A stretch of 15,927 nt of DNA from Paraglomus occultum. Taxonomy: Eukaryota > Glomeromycota > Glomeromycetes > Paraglomerales > Paraglomeraceae. Position numbers and translations under genes: made by a program. Positions 1 to 11,436 of this stretch are shown here, piece by piece. The DNA is taken from positions 1-15,927 of the forward strand of contig CAJVPJ010000827.1 of the NCBI GenBank assembly GCA_910592205.1, given 5' to 3'. The notes below the pieces were generated by a model that saw only the letters and a list, made by a program, of their open reading frames with translations, was not told where the DNA came from and searched no databases. Every line of letters starts with the position of its first letter. Position 1 is the first letter of the stretch.

Positions 1-130
1 TGAACTGGGTAAAATAGAGTTACGCTTCTCTATGCTCAGGAGGAATAGTGGTTACGGGAATATTCGTCTAGACATGTAGTTATCGTGACGAGTTATTATT
101 GTAGAAGGCTATTATACGAATAATTCGTAA

Positions 131-1551
131 AGCGTTAATCACACAGAACCCATTAATAAAGCGATACTGAGTAGAACCCTCAGGATAGCCTATCGCGTTC
201 ACACTACTAAATATAAAAAAAATAACAAAGTTACTGATTCGATAATAAATTTATGAGATGAATGAGCAACAGATGCTGATGCTGTATTAAAAGGAGAAGG
301 TGCTAAGTTAGGTAAGAAAGTTGGTGAATTAAGAGAGATTAGTGCTAAAATAAGTAAGATTGATGTTGAACTAAAAGCAGCTGAGAAAGTAAAAGAAGAT
401 GCTAAAAAAAATCGGGTAAGTGGTTTAATTACTCAATTTAAAACCTTTCGTGATAAACCAGGAAATAGAATTTATAAAGAACTATTATTTATGCGCAATA
501 TTTTAGGGTGGATTAAAAAGTGAGAAAAATTAAAAATGGGTGCTACTTTTGATCCGGATGCCGAGTTAGCTAAATTAGATGCTGCCGAAACAATAAATTA
601 GCTAAATATAATAATTGGGTCAAACATGGTACTCACTTTATTGAAAGGTTAGAGAATTGAAAAAAAGAGGATGGTAAATATTTTAATGAGAAAGCAGTAA
701 AGCTTTATTTAAAAGAAATAAAAGATGCTTTGGAATCCATGGGACGGGGATTAGTTCCAGTGGAACAAAATGAGTTAGACCAAATTAATCACTATCTGGC
801 GCATGGTCCAGTTCCCCTCGAAAGGAGAATTCTGCCGATGAAACTGAAAGCGGCCTTAGGAGTGAAAACTAATGTGTTTCGGAATTTAACTAAAAAATGA
901 ATCAATTACTCCCAAAATATTGATTTTAAAGTTAAGAGTGATGAGATTAAAGAATTAGCCAACCGAGTTAATAAACCGGGATCTAAAATCCAAGCTCCAA
1001 TAATTAAATACTGTAAAAAGGCTCTAGCTAAAAAACCAGAACTAATTGAAGATGATACTTATGAACTTCCCGAAGCGAGTGCCAACAATCGGGATTGACT
1101 AGACTGATTCTTTACTCGGGATCCCGAAATAGTAGTAGGAACCATTGCTTTACAAGAAATCAAAGCTGATAATAATCTTAAAGTTGGAATCTTGCAAGAG
1201 ATGAAAGATTATAAAAACAGTAAAGATAATCTAATCTTGTTAGATCGCACTGTTTATGGAAATGGAGAAGAATTTACCGAAGAAGGAATCATTAAATTCT
1301 ATACGTATACGGAAAAGTTAGGGGGACAAAATCATGCTACTAAGAAGTATGAAAAGCCTTTCAAAGATGAACAACAAGAAGTGTTCTGAACCTGAAGTAA
1401 TCCTCTGGCTATCTTATCTGGAATCGGATTACTGAGCTTAGGAGGTGGACTCATTTGAGCCATTATTTGTTGGAAAAAGATTGTGGCTTGATGAAACAAA
1501 CCAGCTGACCTGGAAGGAGATGAATTTGATGGTGAAGAGGATGAATGATAG
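131..1551 (+). pseudogene. Mollicute-type (code 4) membrane protein, frameshifted fragment
   Basis: I do not recognise the family. In one frame the region is open from 131 to a TAG at 599-601. A second frame takes over at about 595 and runs to a TAG at 1549-1551. Both make protein-like sequence only if TGA is read as Trp: in-frame TGA occurs near 247, 256 and 520, then at 658, 898, 1096, 1105, 1387, 1393, 1456, 1489, 1492 and 1546, several beside charged or aromatic residues as Trp often is. TGG is also used. The first part is Lys/Glu-rich and probably helical (KKVGELREISAKISKIDVEL). The C-terminal end has a hydrophobic segment at about 1399-1480 (LAILSGIGLLSLGGGLIWAI) followed by basic WWNK and an acidic tail, so a single-pass membrane protein is likely. 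No convincing ATG or ribosome binding site precedes the first part, so the 5' end may be missing and 131 is only the open-frame limit. Code 4 and AT-rich codons fit Mollicutes; MRE is inferred from the fungal neighbours. Confidence 0.72.
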
Positions 1552-1601
1552 ATAAAATTGCTGGAAACACAAAAAAGGTGTTCTAATAATGATTTGATTA
1601 T

Positions 1602-1859
1602 TTATTCTGCCAGTCTTCTTTTCTTTCTTGGTTCATCATGTGTTGGTGTTAATGCTCGCTTAGTAGTTATGATTTTTCGTTCTTCTTGGTAAATTTCATA
1701 AGTGATTTTTTCTTGATCTAGATATTCCTGGAGAGTTTGGGTGTCATTTATTTTAAAAACATATGGAGCAATTTTTTCTCCTTGCTCTTTCTTTAGAATA
1801 CTTCTAATGGTGCTGTAATTCTTGGGTTCCATGGTGGATTTGATGTAAATTAGTTTCAT
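1602..1859 (-). CDS. Hypothetical small protein, probably mollicute-derived
   Basis: An 85-residue ORF opens at an ATG at 1859-1857 and closes with TAA. No family is recognised. It starts MKLIYIKSTMEPKNYSTIRS, is rich in Lys, Glu and Ile, and ends in a basic patch (PRKKRRLAE). There is no signal peptide or membrane segment. It converges on the recoded gene, with about 50 bases between the two stops, and shares its AT-rich codon style, which suggests the same origin. It contains no TGA, so unlike its neighbour it could be translated under either genetic code. Its start-proximal part resembles DNA at 6430-6520, where a decayed IRSILK-like reading is still visible on the minus strand. It may therefore be part of a dispersed repeat rather than a working gene. 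Confidence 0.45.
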   Translation of the reverse strand: MKLIYIKSTMEPKNYSTIRSILKKEQGEKIAPYVFKINDTQTLQEYLDQEKITYEIYQEERKIITTKRALTPTHDEPRKKRRLAE

Positions 1860-2125
1860 ATTAATATTTTTTATATAGTAATAGAGGTAATCCTATATTA
1901 ATCCTGTTATGGTTTATATTTACCACATTTTGGTATGATAAAGTGAACATTAAATTTAACAAGTCCATAAGTTATGAATGAGCACCATTATTATTATTAC
2001 TTTTCAAAATGTCATCAGTCACACTGGTTAATTTTACAGCTATACTAATACCATAATCAGCTCTCATTTATGTCATATAATAGAATGTTCACTTTGTCTG
2101 GTTTTGTTGCAGCATGCCCCAAATC
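1745..2125. repeat. Dispersed repeat, copy 1
   Basis: Several short blocks occur here in the same order and orientation as at 6430-6645: agaatacttctaatg, then ggttccatggtgga, then agtccat..gtt, then a tttcaaaatgtcatcagt-like block, then a block ending gtctggttttgttgcagc. The spacing is longer here, by about 140 bases between the first and last blocks. The copy straddles the start of the small minus-strand ORF and the DNA beyond it. The alignment was made by eye and the ends are approximate. Confidence 0.45.
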
Positions 2126-3439
2126 ACCATGTACATATCCACTCCTGCTTTGTCATCAACATCATCCATTCATTGTCTGGTAAATACTCCATTACCACTA
2201 TTTTCCAACAGTTCTGGGGGCAAACCCTTTCTTAGCTGCATCAATGTGAGCTTGTATATGTAGTCCTGAAAGCTCTGTTACATAGAGTGGTTTTTTATTA
2301 ATAATATTAATGCGCAAAAGTTGCGAAATGAGCAGCAGTTTACTATATCAGGACCAATTCACTCACATTTGGAGTAATTGCACCACACTTAATAACACTT
2401 GTATGTAAAACATAAAACTTCCATCAACACAAACGTTTTGTGATTGTAATCTATGATGTGAAGATTCACTAGAGATATTTTTTAAAATCGAGGCGGCAAT
2501 GCCTTTTCCTCGCGTAATTAGTGAATTTGAGTTTGCGGCAAAAAGCGTTGAACAGTCATGCGTTAAATCTTACCATTTTGCTATTGTCAAATCTGGTCTT
2601 TTTGTCAAAACCCATTTATGCGAGGTAAAAAAATTTTTTGCAGTCATCACAACAGGTTTTATAAGCATTTTGTTTGGCAAATAATACAATAAATGACACA
2701 AAGTTAGTTTAGTTACATATAAGACTTTTCAATGTTTGGCGCTGGGCAATACTGATAGTGGACGCAAAAAATCTGACAAGTTTCTACACTATATATATGT
2801 AATAAACAAAAACGAATCTCATCATATATCATGTGATATACACTAATCTTTCGCTCATACAACGCCATTAATTCCTCACGACTTATTTTTTTTTTAGAGG
2901 TGCCAGCTTAATTTTCGGGAAATATTATTGCAAGATCAAACACTCTAGGCAGGCAAAAACTTTTAATCGGGAATAAAGAAACGGTTTAAACGTAGTTTAT
3001 CAGAAGATAATAAATTTTTTTCTTGCTCGCTTGAATCTATTATTAAATCGTTGGACTTTAGAACAAAAACGTTTTATCTAACCCATAATAATAATACGCA
3101 GACTTGTTACTAGTTCCCTGTTACGAAAGCAGGCCAATAGTACTAATGACACGTGATTTAACGCTTCCCGTTTGCCTTGTGCTTGTGACAGTCATAGAAC
3201 AACTTTAAACTTGTTTAGATAAGGATATCAGATAATGATAATGATAATGATAGGAATGCACATCACATCTACTCTGACATATATGGTTATGATTATTGGG
3301 CCTAACGCGATTACACCATTTGATCGAATTTACTTTTTCGTTTAGTTCATTCAGCCCTTTACAACCTTAAAAAAACCGTTCCAAGCCCGACTTCCCCCAA
3401 ACACAGACTGCCATAGTAGTGTAGTAGCATAGTAGTAAC
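2126..3439. other. Non-coding, upstream of the Rag GTPase gene
   Basis: I see no supportable gene. A 61-codon ORF at 2499-2684 has no recognisable features. The stretch is AT-rich, with a T10 run near 2888 and scattered TAG triplets just before the GTPase start (about 3413-3438). It probably contains the boundary between bacterial-like and fungal DNA and the GTPase promoter, but I cannot place either precisely. Confidence 0.4.
3231..3252. repeat. GATAAT microsatellite
   Basis: There are about 3.7 tandem copies of the hexamer gataat, roughly 190 bases upstream of the GTPase start codon. This is a simple repeat with no evident function. Confidence 0.8.
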
Positions 3440-5668
3440 ATGTCGGTAAGTTATTCTAGCGTAAGGCTCTCGCAGTAATGAATGTGACAAGAAAACAAGG
3501 GGAATGTGTGATCCTACACAAGGTCAAAGCACTAATGCTAGAGTATTTTGCGTGTTTTCTTGCTAGTCTGACGGTGACGAGTTCAGCCTTCACACTGCCA
3601 CCAACGTCGATCACGGGTAAAGCGACCGAGTTTTTTTTTTCCTACATAATTCAAACTACGCGTGACAAGTCTTACTAATCACCGCTGTGTATCATACAAC
3701 AAAAGTCCAACTGACGAGCTTCCCGACGATGATTCTTTTCAGGACCATCGACCGCGGTTATTAATCATGGGCCTGCGCCGGTAATTACTTTGTCATTTTT
3801 AATAATTGTGACGGCTGTCCCTTTTTTTCATACAACAGTCTTTCTTTAGTATATTCTTGGTAAGAGTAAGAGCAAATCATTTAGACATGTATTTTTTATC
3901 AATATAATTACAAAATTGATATTAACGTAATGTCAGAGTAATAAGTAAACAAATTGAAACCCCCTTCAACCAACCCAACCCCTCCCATTACAGGAGCGGG
4001 AAGTCGAGTATAAGAAGAGTAGTTTTTCATAAGCTTCCTGCGAACGAGACACTGTATCTGCGAAGTACACAGAGATTGGAAAAAGATAACATAACGTATC
4101 CTTTGCATTGTTTATAGGATATGGGGAATTTGCTCGAATCCGAGAGATTGATATCGTGAGAGCATTATGAAGGTGAAGTGAGGAGGTTATATTGAATTGA
4201 AAGGGAGTGGGATGAATGCACAATTGAGAACGTACAAGTCGGAGCGCTTCTTTTGATTATGCCAAAAATTTATATCTTCTTAACTCGCAAACATCAATTA
4301 TTAAAAGATCGTTTGTTAACTTTCAAGTATGGGATTTTCCTGGTCAAGAATTTCCCTTTAACCCAGTATTTGATGTACAGGAAATATTTGGTGAATATGG
4401 CGCATTAATATTCGTGATTGACGCGCAAGTAAGTCGACAGGATTATCAGACTTTGCTCCCGATACTGTCGTTTTATCTTTTAGTTGCAACTCACTAACAA
4501 TTTTCTTCATCGTTCTTTTTTACGCAAAGGACGACTACGGAGAAGCCTTGGCTCGTTTGCACGAAATTATGATTCACGCTTACCGCATAAATAGTGAACT
4601 CGCTTTCGAAGTATTTATTCACAAAGTCGATGCCCTGTCCGACGACTACAAGCTCGATACTCAACGTAATATTCATCAGCGCACAATGGATGCACTCAGC
4701 GATGCCGAACTCGAGATCGAACCTCGCTTTCACCTGACGAGTATTTATGATCATTCGATTTTTGAAGCGTTCAGTAAAGTTATACAAAAACTGATTCCAC
4801 AACTGCCTACATTGGAAAATTTATTGAACAGTTTGTGTGCGGTATGTTATGAAAGGGACGAAAAAGGGTAAAAGGTGTGAAAGAGTGTAGGTGAGGCAGG
4901 TGGGAGTTTTTGAAAGATGGAAAATTTAGTTGTGAAATTGGATTTCTTTGCCATCATTGTGACACTTTTTCTCTTCTGCGTTTCACGCTCTAAATATAAT
5001 TTTGTTCATTCCCCTAAATTTATTACGTATTCTCACTTTTCTTACATTACTCAACTTATCCTCCATTCAAAACGCCTGTTTATCACACAGACCTCTGGGA
5101 TTGACAAGGCGTTTCTCTTTGACGTAAACTCCAAAATCTACATAGCCACTGACCGTGCGCCCGTTGACATGCAAACATATGAAATTTGTAGCGATATGAT
5201 TGATGTAATAATGGATGTATCAGAAATATACCGTCCTGTAAATGAGGATGCACAGAACATAGGTGGGGCTGCTGGGGCGGCTGAAAGTACAAATTCTAGT
5301 GTGATGATGGATAGAGCAGACGATACTGCGGCGACTATTCAGTTGACTAATGGAGTAGTTCTGGCTTTGAAGGGCGTTAATCGGTAGGTTTAGTGAAAGG
5401 AACCGCGGTTGAGTATTCCTTGTGACGACTTTTGTGAACGTACTCGGGCTTTATTATTAATCCACGGCTTCAACATTTATTTAGGTTCCTTGCATTGGTG
5501 TGCATTCTACGAGCAGAGAATTATGGAAAGCATGGTTTACTTGAATATAATTTCCAGTGCTTTAAGCAAGCGATAGCTGAAGTTTTTGAAGTGAAACGGA
5601 TGAGTACCGAACGGCTCAAACAAGAGAATTTGAGGATGGTTGCCGAAGCTTCTACTGCTCAGGTGTGA
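3440..5668 (+). CDS. GTR2: Rag GTPase, RagC/RagD-Gtr2 type
   Basis: Gtr2/RagC pairs with Gtr1/RagA on the vacuole or lysosome and relays amino-acid sufficiency to TORC1. Exons: 3440-3445, 3743-3780, 3994-4095, 4308-4428, 4530-4841, 5091-5383 and 5485-5668; all introns are GT-AG and the sum is 351 codons plus TGA, close to yeast Gtr2. The P-loop GLRRSGKSS (residues 12-20) is assembled across the 3780/3994 junction. It is followed by [13 protein letters not shown] (50-62, with the Rag-type WDFPGQ), [13 protein letters not shown] (120-123, in the guanine-recognition position), [16 protein letters not shown] and [12 protein letters not shown]. The C-terminal half ([40 protein letters not shown]) is the roadblock-like dimerisation domain. 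The six-base first exon (ATGTCG before gtaagt) is the least certain part; the open frame upstream of 3743 could instead carry a longer N-terminus. The family call is firm, and RagC/Gtr2 is favoured over RagA/Gtr1 by these motifs. Confidence 0.95.
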
Positions 5669-6429
5669 TAGGGATGAATTGAAGAGCAAACGCAGAGTTG
5701 GATTAACGAACGTTTGATTCGTGATTTGATAATCATTGGTTTAATACCGACTGTAACGTTCTATTCTCTACTAAACTCTTCTTGTTGTATTTTGGTCTCG
5801 TTATAACCGTTATTTTTTATGGTCGTATTTGGGTTTTCTAAAATCAGGAAAAAAAAAACAAAAAACAAAAAAAAATTATTATTCTAGATATTAACATACT
5901 TAATTGACATTAGCGCGTCTTTTATTTCTAGACAACTGCTATTATTATTGATTAAACGAATAAAGATAATTGTATCTTACATTTTAGTGCGAAATAAATA
6001 TTAAATAGCATTATTTAAAGTATATGAATTAAACAGTTTTGGCGTACAGCCGATAACAAGAACTATTAATCAATTACATAACAAAATATTTTGATATAAA
6101 ATGAATTCGGCCGAGATCATACAACCGTGCTCATTCTTCATAACCCAACATTCGAGGTAAATTCTGGTACTTTTTACAAAATTCGATTTCAAAAGGTTGC
6201 ATTCGATTGGAATTTGACCCCACATTTTCGCACACGACATAATGAGCGAGTAATTGCGCCAAAAATTGTTATCGTTTTTACGAACTTTGTTGGAAAATGT
6301 GTTGTATTTAACCATATACCACAATCTATATTACTTCAGAGGGCAAGATGAATCGCTATTAGACACAAAAACAAAATAGTATATTATACTAATTATCAGT
6401 TGGATTTCTCAGTAAGTTTAAAAGCTCTA
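5669..6429. other. GTR2 3' flank, no gene seen
   Basis: This stretch holds an A-rich tract at 5849-5877 and an AATAAA at 5959-5964 that could serve as a distant polyadenylation signal for the GTPase gene. Two ORFs overlap on opposite strands (6070-6324 minus and 6127-6351 plus). Neither has a motif I recognise and they are probably chance. Confidence 0.4.
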
Positions 6430-6645
6430 ATTTATTTTTTTATTGGTCTTTGAGCCTTTTAGAATGCTTCTAATGTTGGTTCCATCGTGGAGACTAATTT
6501 TGAGTAAAAAATTTAGTCCATGGGTTTACATGAGTAAAAACTATATATCACCAGAGCAAAGCGTTTCCAAAATTGTGGTCAGTTGATTTTCAACCACGTA
6601 TGTAATAGTCAAATGTTCGTTTTGTCTGGTTTGTTGCAGCCTCAT
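6430..6645. repeat. Dispersed repeat, copy 2 (shorter, decayed)
   Basis: This is the collinear partner of 1745-2125. Matching blocks are agaatgcttctaatg, ggttccatcgtgga, agtccatgggttt, tttccaaaattgtggtcagt and gtctggtttgttgcagc. On the minus strand the first blocks still read NIRSILK, matching TIRSILK in the ORF at 1602-1859, but there is no open frame. Spacing between blocks is shorter than in copy 1, as expected after deletions. Confidence 0.45.
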
Positions 6646-7654
6646 ATGAGGACTTGTTTGATGCATCTGATTATGATTAACAGTCTTATTGGGGAGTTGT
6701 TGTTTTCCCTTGCTGTCACGTTTGTCATACTACAAGTTTGCGATCTAAAATACATATTTGCAAGTGTACGCGTGTCGCGTGTCTGCGTAACAATCGATAA
6801 GTACAATACCAGTTGATGGTATCAAATAAACATGATGGTGGCGGTATCAGTAATGTTGTAACATCAATAATAATAGTAAGACAGAACTCTGTTATTAATG
6901 TCTATTAATTTACATCATTTCATGATTACTGCGAGTCACTCCCACGAGTAAACTAAGCTCAATTTTGAATATTGCTTGTCTGTTTTGACATAATCTCTCT
7001 TCACATGCAAAATATATGAATGAGCTTTGCCATGTTGCTTGTAAGTAAGACGGTTGGATAATTAACTTCAAAACTCGAGATATTCTTTTCTGAGGTTAAA
7101 TACCATCGCTTGCATGCCATATGGAAAGAATATCTCGTGCAAATAACTATTACATCTACGCTGTCATTATACAACAGATAAGGGTAGCATCAAAAGGAAG
7201 TTTTTCGCATGCGCTAATATTTATCAATCCAGCACGTACGCCACTTTTTCATTATTTTCAAATTAAGCAAAGAGAAATACACATGATTCATTAATATTAA
7301 TAAGTTACTTTATTGTTATCATACGCCAAAATAATGTGGGAAAAGGTCACATTCTATATGCGTTACATTTGGGGATGACGCGGATAAATCAATGGTATAT
7401 GGTGTATCAGAACGCTGAAAGTTGTGGACAGATGCGTAATTGTTAAGAAAACGTGTGTCTTTTCTACTTTGTATTATTAATATTAACTGTCAATGCCTTT
7501 TGCAATCTCATGTTGATTATGTAAGATCTACACTAGTTACCAATGATCGACATTTTGCATTTACTATTACCCGAAACGACACCATTTCTGTAAATTTCTT
7601 TCCAGTTATAAAGCATCCTTATAACCCAATTACTTTCCCAATACATTTTAGACC
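6646..7654. other. Non-coding, upstream of the UMP-CMP kinase gene
   Basis: I see no supportable gene. ORFs at 6583-6816 and 7440-7682 lack family motifs; the second overlaps the kinase start in another frame. A tttta-rich stretch ends in ttttag immediately before accATG at 7655, so a 5'-UTR intron acceptor is possible. Confidence 0.4.
7076..7137. repeat. 13-bp perfect inverted repeat
   Basis: cgagatattcttt at 7076-7088 is the exact reverse complement of 7125-7137, with 36 bases between the arms. It could be a hairpin or the remains of a very small foldback element. No flanking duplication is obvious. Confidence 0.7.
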
Positions 7655-9018
<1,364 letters not shown>

Positions 9019-9073
9019 CAGGCGATTTTACGAGTGAATTTGACGATAGATGGGATTCACGTTTACGTGATGT

Positions 9074-9079
9074 AATAAA
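9074..9079 (+). terminator. Candidate polyadenylation signal for the kinase
   Basis: AATAAA lies 56 bases after the kinase stop codon, a usual position for a 3'-end signal. It is within the 283-base gap between the convergent kinase and SAP30BP stops. Confidence 0.4.
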
Positions 9080-9301
9080 TATTTAAATACAAGTTTCTCT
9101 CACCCAAACATCCCCACTGTTTCTACTTTTGACGATGTGAAAACCGTATTTAATGTGCTCTGCGTGCTATTACTATCGCAGACAAGAAAGTCTGGAAAAC
9201 TTTATCCCGATTTAGTTTATGCTTGATAATAATTACCAAAATCTACTAAAAAAACCCTTCACATAAACTCCCCATCTAATTGCTATATCTATCTGAAACA
9301 A

Positions 9302-11436
9302 TCAATCCCTAGTTCGCTTACTATCTCTACTATCATGGCCATGCCGCCGATCACTTGATCTCGATGATGACGACACGTGAGTCGCCGGAACGTCCCATTT
9401 ACTGCCCCGTCTCTTTCCTATGATTATTAGATAATAAAGTGAGAACGTTCCTTTTATTAAGCAAAAGCTCGAGACTATATTTACCATCATGGCTGTGGCG
9501 ATCATGGCGTTTTTCGCTTGATTGTTGTGATACTTCGGATGCAGGTACATCCCATTTGCTAGAGCGCTTCTTCCCTACGTGATATGGTCATAGACAATAA
9601 TCCAAAAAAAAAAAATGACAAAAAAAAAAAAAAAAGGAAAAAATAAAGGAAAGAAAAGAAAAACAAACAAAATTTTCTTGAAGATTATGAAACGGAAGAG
9701 AACATGCATACAAATTATACATACCGGAAGACGGTTTGATATTTGTAGAAACGGTTGCGGACACCGAACTAGTTGAACCAGGCGCATTCTTCTCAACTCT
9801 AGCAGCAAGACTCTGCATAACGTGCCTCGCTCTCGACACGCTCGCATTTGCAACGGCCGCTGCACCGACAAACTGGATCTGAGCCCTGTGTTGCTGTTGT
9901 TGCGCTAACGTGCGCTCGTCCGCTACGCGCTTTTGAGTTTCGGCTCATAAGACAGAAAGCAAGCGTTATATTTCCATTAGAATGATACGATTAGACAAGC
10001 AGTTCTCTGTAATCGAGACTTGTAGAAAAAGATAATTGTCTTAAATTTGCTTTACCCAATTTTTCGGCATACGCTTCGGGTGGGAAGCCATATGGATCGA
10101 ATACAGACTTGTCGAAATTTGATCCAGTTTCGTCCAGTTCCACAAATTCCACAAGTTTTTCATATATGTGAGGATTACGGAATGCTTTGTTCTTTAAAAG
10201 ATTGTCATTGAAGAGTATTCCTTTATCCTTTAATTGACGATACTGAGCAATTTTGTTCTATTGGCATGTGAAAGACGAAATAGTGTGTTAGAAAAAGTGC
10301 CATTATTATAGCATTATACGAAAAAAGTTTCTTGTATGTATACCCAAGTCGGCCAAATTAACACTATTCTCATACCTGTAACTCGGCATCGCACTCTGTA
10401 TCGGGTTCTGCGGGAATCCCCCAATTCTCAGCACCTTCTATTGGCTTTGGTCTTAGCAACTTTTTCAAAAGCAATTCTTTCTTGGCTTCGTATTCCACCT
10501 CATCTATCTGCATAGCCTGCACAGAAGTTGTAATTTCTGGACTGATATCCCCACCGTCATGTCTTACGTGGGGGGATTCTGATACACCATCGCCTCGCAG
10601 ATTACGACTACCATCGACGCTCATGGAGGGAGAATTTTGTGCTCGGGGAGAAGGTGTTCTGGACGTATTCTCACTTTTCGTTTGATCTGCTGAATTGTGA
10701 TGTCGATAGTGAGTTTTTGTTTGTCCGGCATGGTTTTGTCGCCGTCGAATGAGGGTAGAAAAATCTGTTGGCGCCGGAGGTAGATTCTTTTGAGAAAGTA
10801 ATGCTGTCGGAGATGTCGACTTTAACGAAATGCTTTCGAAATTACGTTCTATGCAATCAAAATTGAGGATGTTAGAAATACAAGATAAAAATTTTACTCA
10901 GGTCGCCGCCTTTTAGAATCGCGCCAAGGACTTGTGATGATGGATATTTTTAAAAAAGACAAAATAGAATTCATCGAAAGTGTTGGGAATCAATAAATCA
11001 AACACACCAGCTTAAAGTCGCATTTGGAGTTGTCTGTGGTTTGACTTCCCAGGTCTAATTACCTGCAGGCTTATTTGCAATGGCTTGGGACATAGAGGCA
11101 CTCTGTTAGGAACCAAATTTGTAGTCTCTGTCAACCAAAAACAACGTTCCAAAAGAAAACAATTCTTTCATAGAAACACAAGCAAGAAACCATACTACGT
11201 TTTTTTGCGACTGAACTTCTTCGTTATCGTCACCGTGATCGGCCTTTGCAACTGTAGTAAAGTGGACGTATAATAAAGTACATACTTATGCATCGGATCG
11301 TTCTTTTCAAAAGTAGGAAGATACCTTCAATTTTGTCCATTATCATTTGTTCAGTGTTATCCGTTGCATGACTTGACTGCTGCTCTTCCTCCTCTTCTTC
11401 TTCGTCGTAGTAATTAAGTCCTAATAACGAGCTCAT
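9302..11436 (-). CDS. SAP30-binding protein (HCNGP family)
   Basis: HCNGP/SAP30BP is a nuclear protein; the human form acts as a pre-mRNA splicing cofactor with RBM17/SPF45 and was first described through the co-repressor subunit SAP30. Exons in transcript order: 11436-11325, 10848-10376, 10257-10056, 9943-9725, 9574-9485 and 9417-9302; all are GT-AG with consistent phases, 403 codons plus TGA. The start is MSSLLGLNYYDEEEEEE, the family's typical acidic N-terminus. Residues 196-262 form the signature region (KIAQYRQLKDKGILFNDNLL, KAFRNPHIYEKLVEFVELDE, FDPYGFPPEAY). A Gln-rich, probably helical part follows (LAQQQQHRAQIQFV). The tail carries two similar basic-Trp motifs, KKRSSKWDVPA (W343) and KRRGSKWDVPA (W373), encoded by consecutive exons; they resemble the UHM-ligand motifs of splicing factors. 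The 476-base first intron is long for this gene and could hide an exon. The family call is firm from the central region. Confidence 0.92.
9602..9673 (-). promoter_or_regulatory. Very long pyrimidine tract in SAP30BP intron 4
   Basis: On the coding strand of the SAP30BP-like gene this part of intron 4 (9724-9575) is about 70 bases of nearly unbroken T with some C, ending roughly 27 bases before the TAG acceptor at 9575. It is an extreme polypyrimidine tract. It could also be a replication-expanded homopolymer, with uncertain base counts. Confidence 0.5.

Noticed and set aside
2499-2684. 61-codon plus-strand ORF
   Set aside because: No motif, no splice context and no neighbour that would support it; length is within chance in AT-rich DNA.
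6070-6351. Two opposite-strand ORFs of 84 and 74 codons
   Set aside because: They overlap almost completely, share no recognisable motif, and neither has convincing start or splice signals.
6535-6684. Possible two-exon coding fragment ending SYEDLFDASDYD, with donor at 6598 and acceptor at 6639
   Set aside because: The intron would be only 42 bases, no upstream exons are found, and the acceptor lies inside the dispersed repeat.
10562-10582. tacgtggggggattctgat resembling the mariner right end, as a candidate left terminal repeat
   Set aside because: It lies inside a coding exon of the SAP30BP-like gene, over 1.4 kb from the transposase, and matches only in the G run.
11085-11273. 62-codon plus-strand ORF
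   Set aside because: It lies within the first intron of the minus-strand SAP30BP-like gene and shows no protein-like features.
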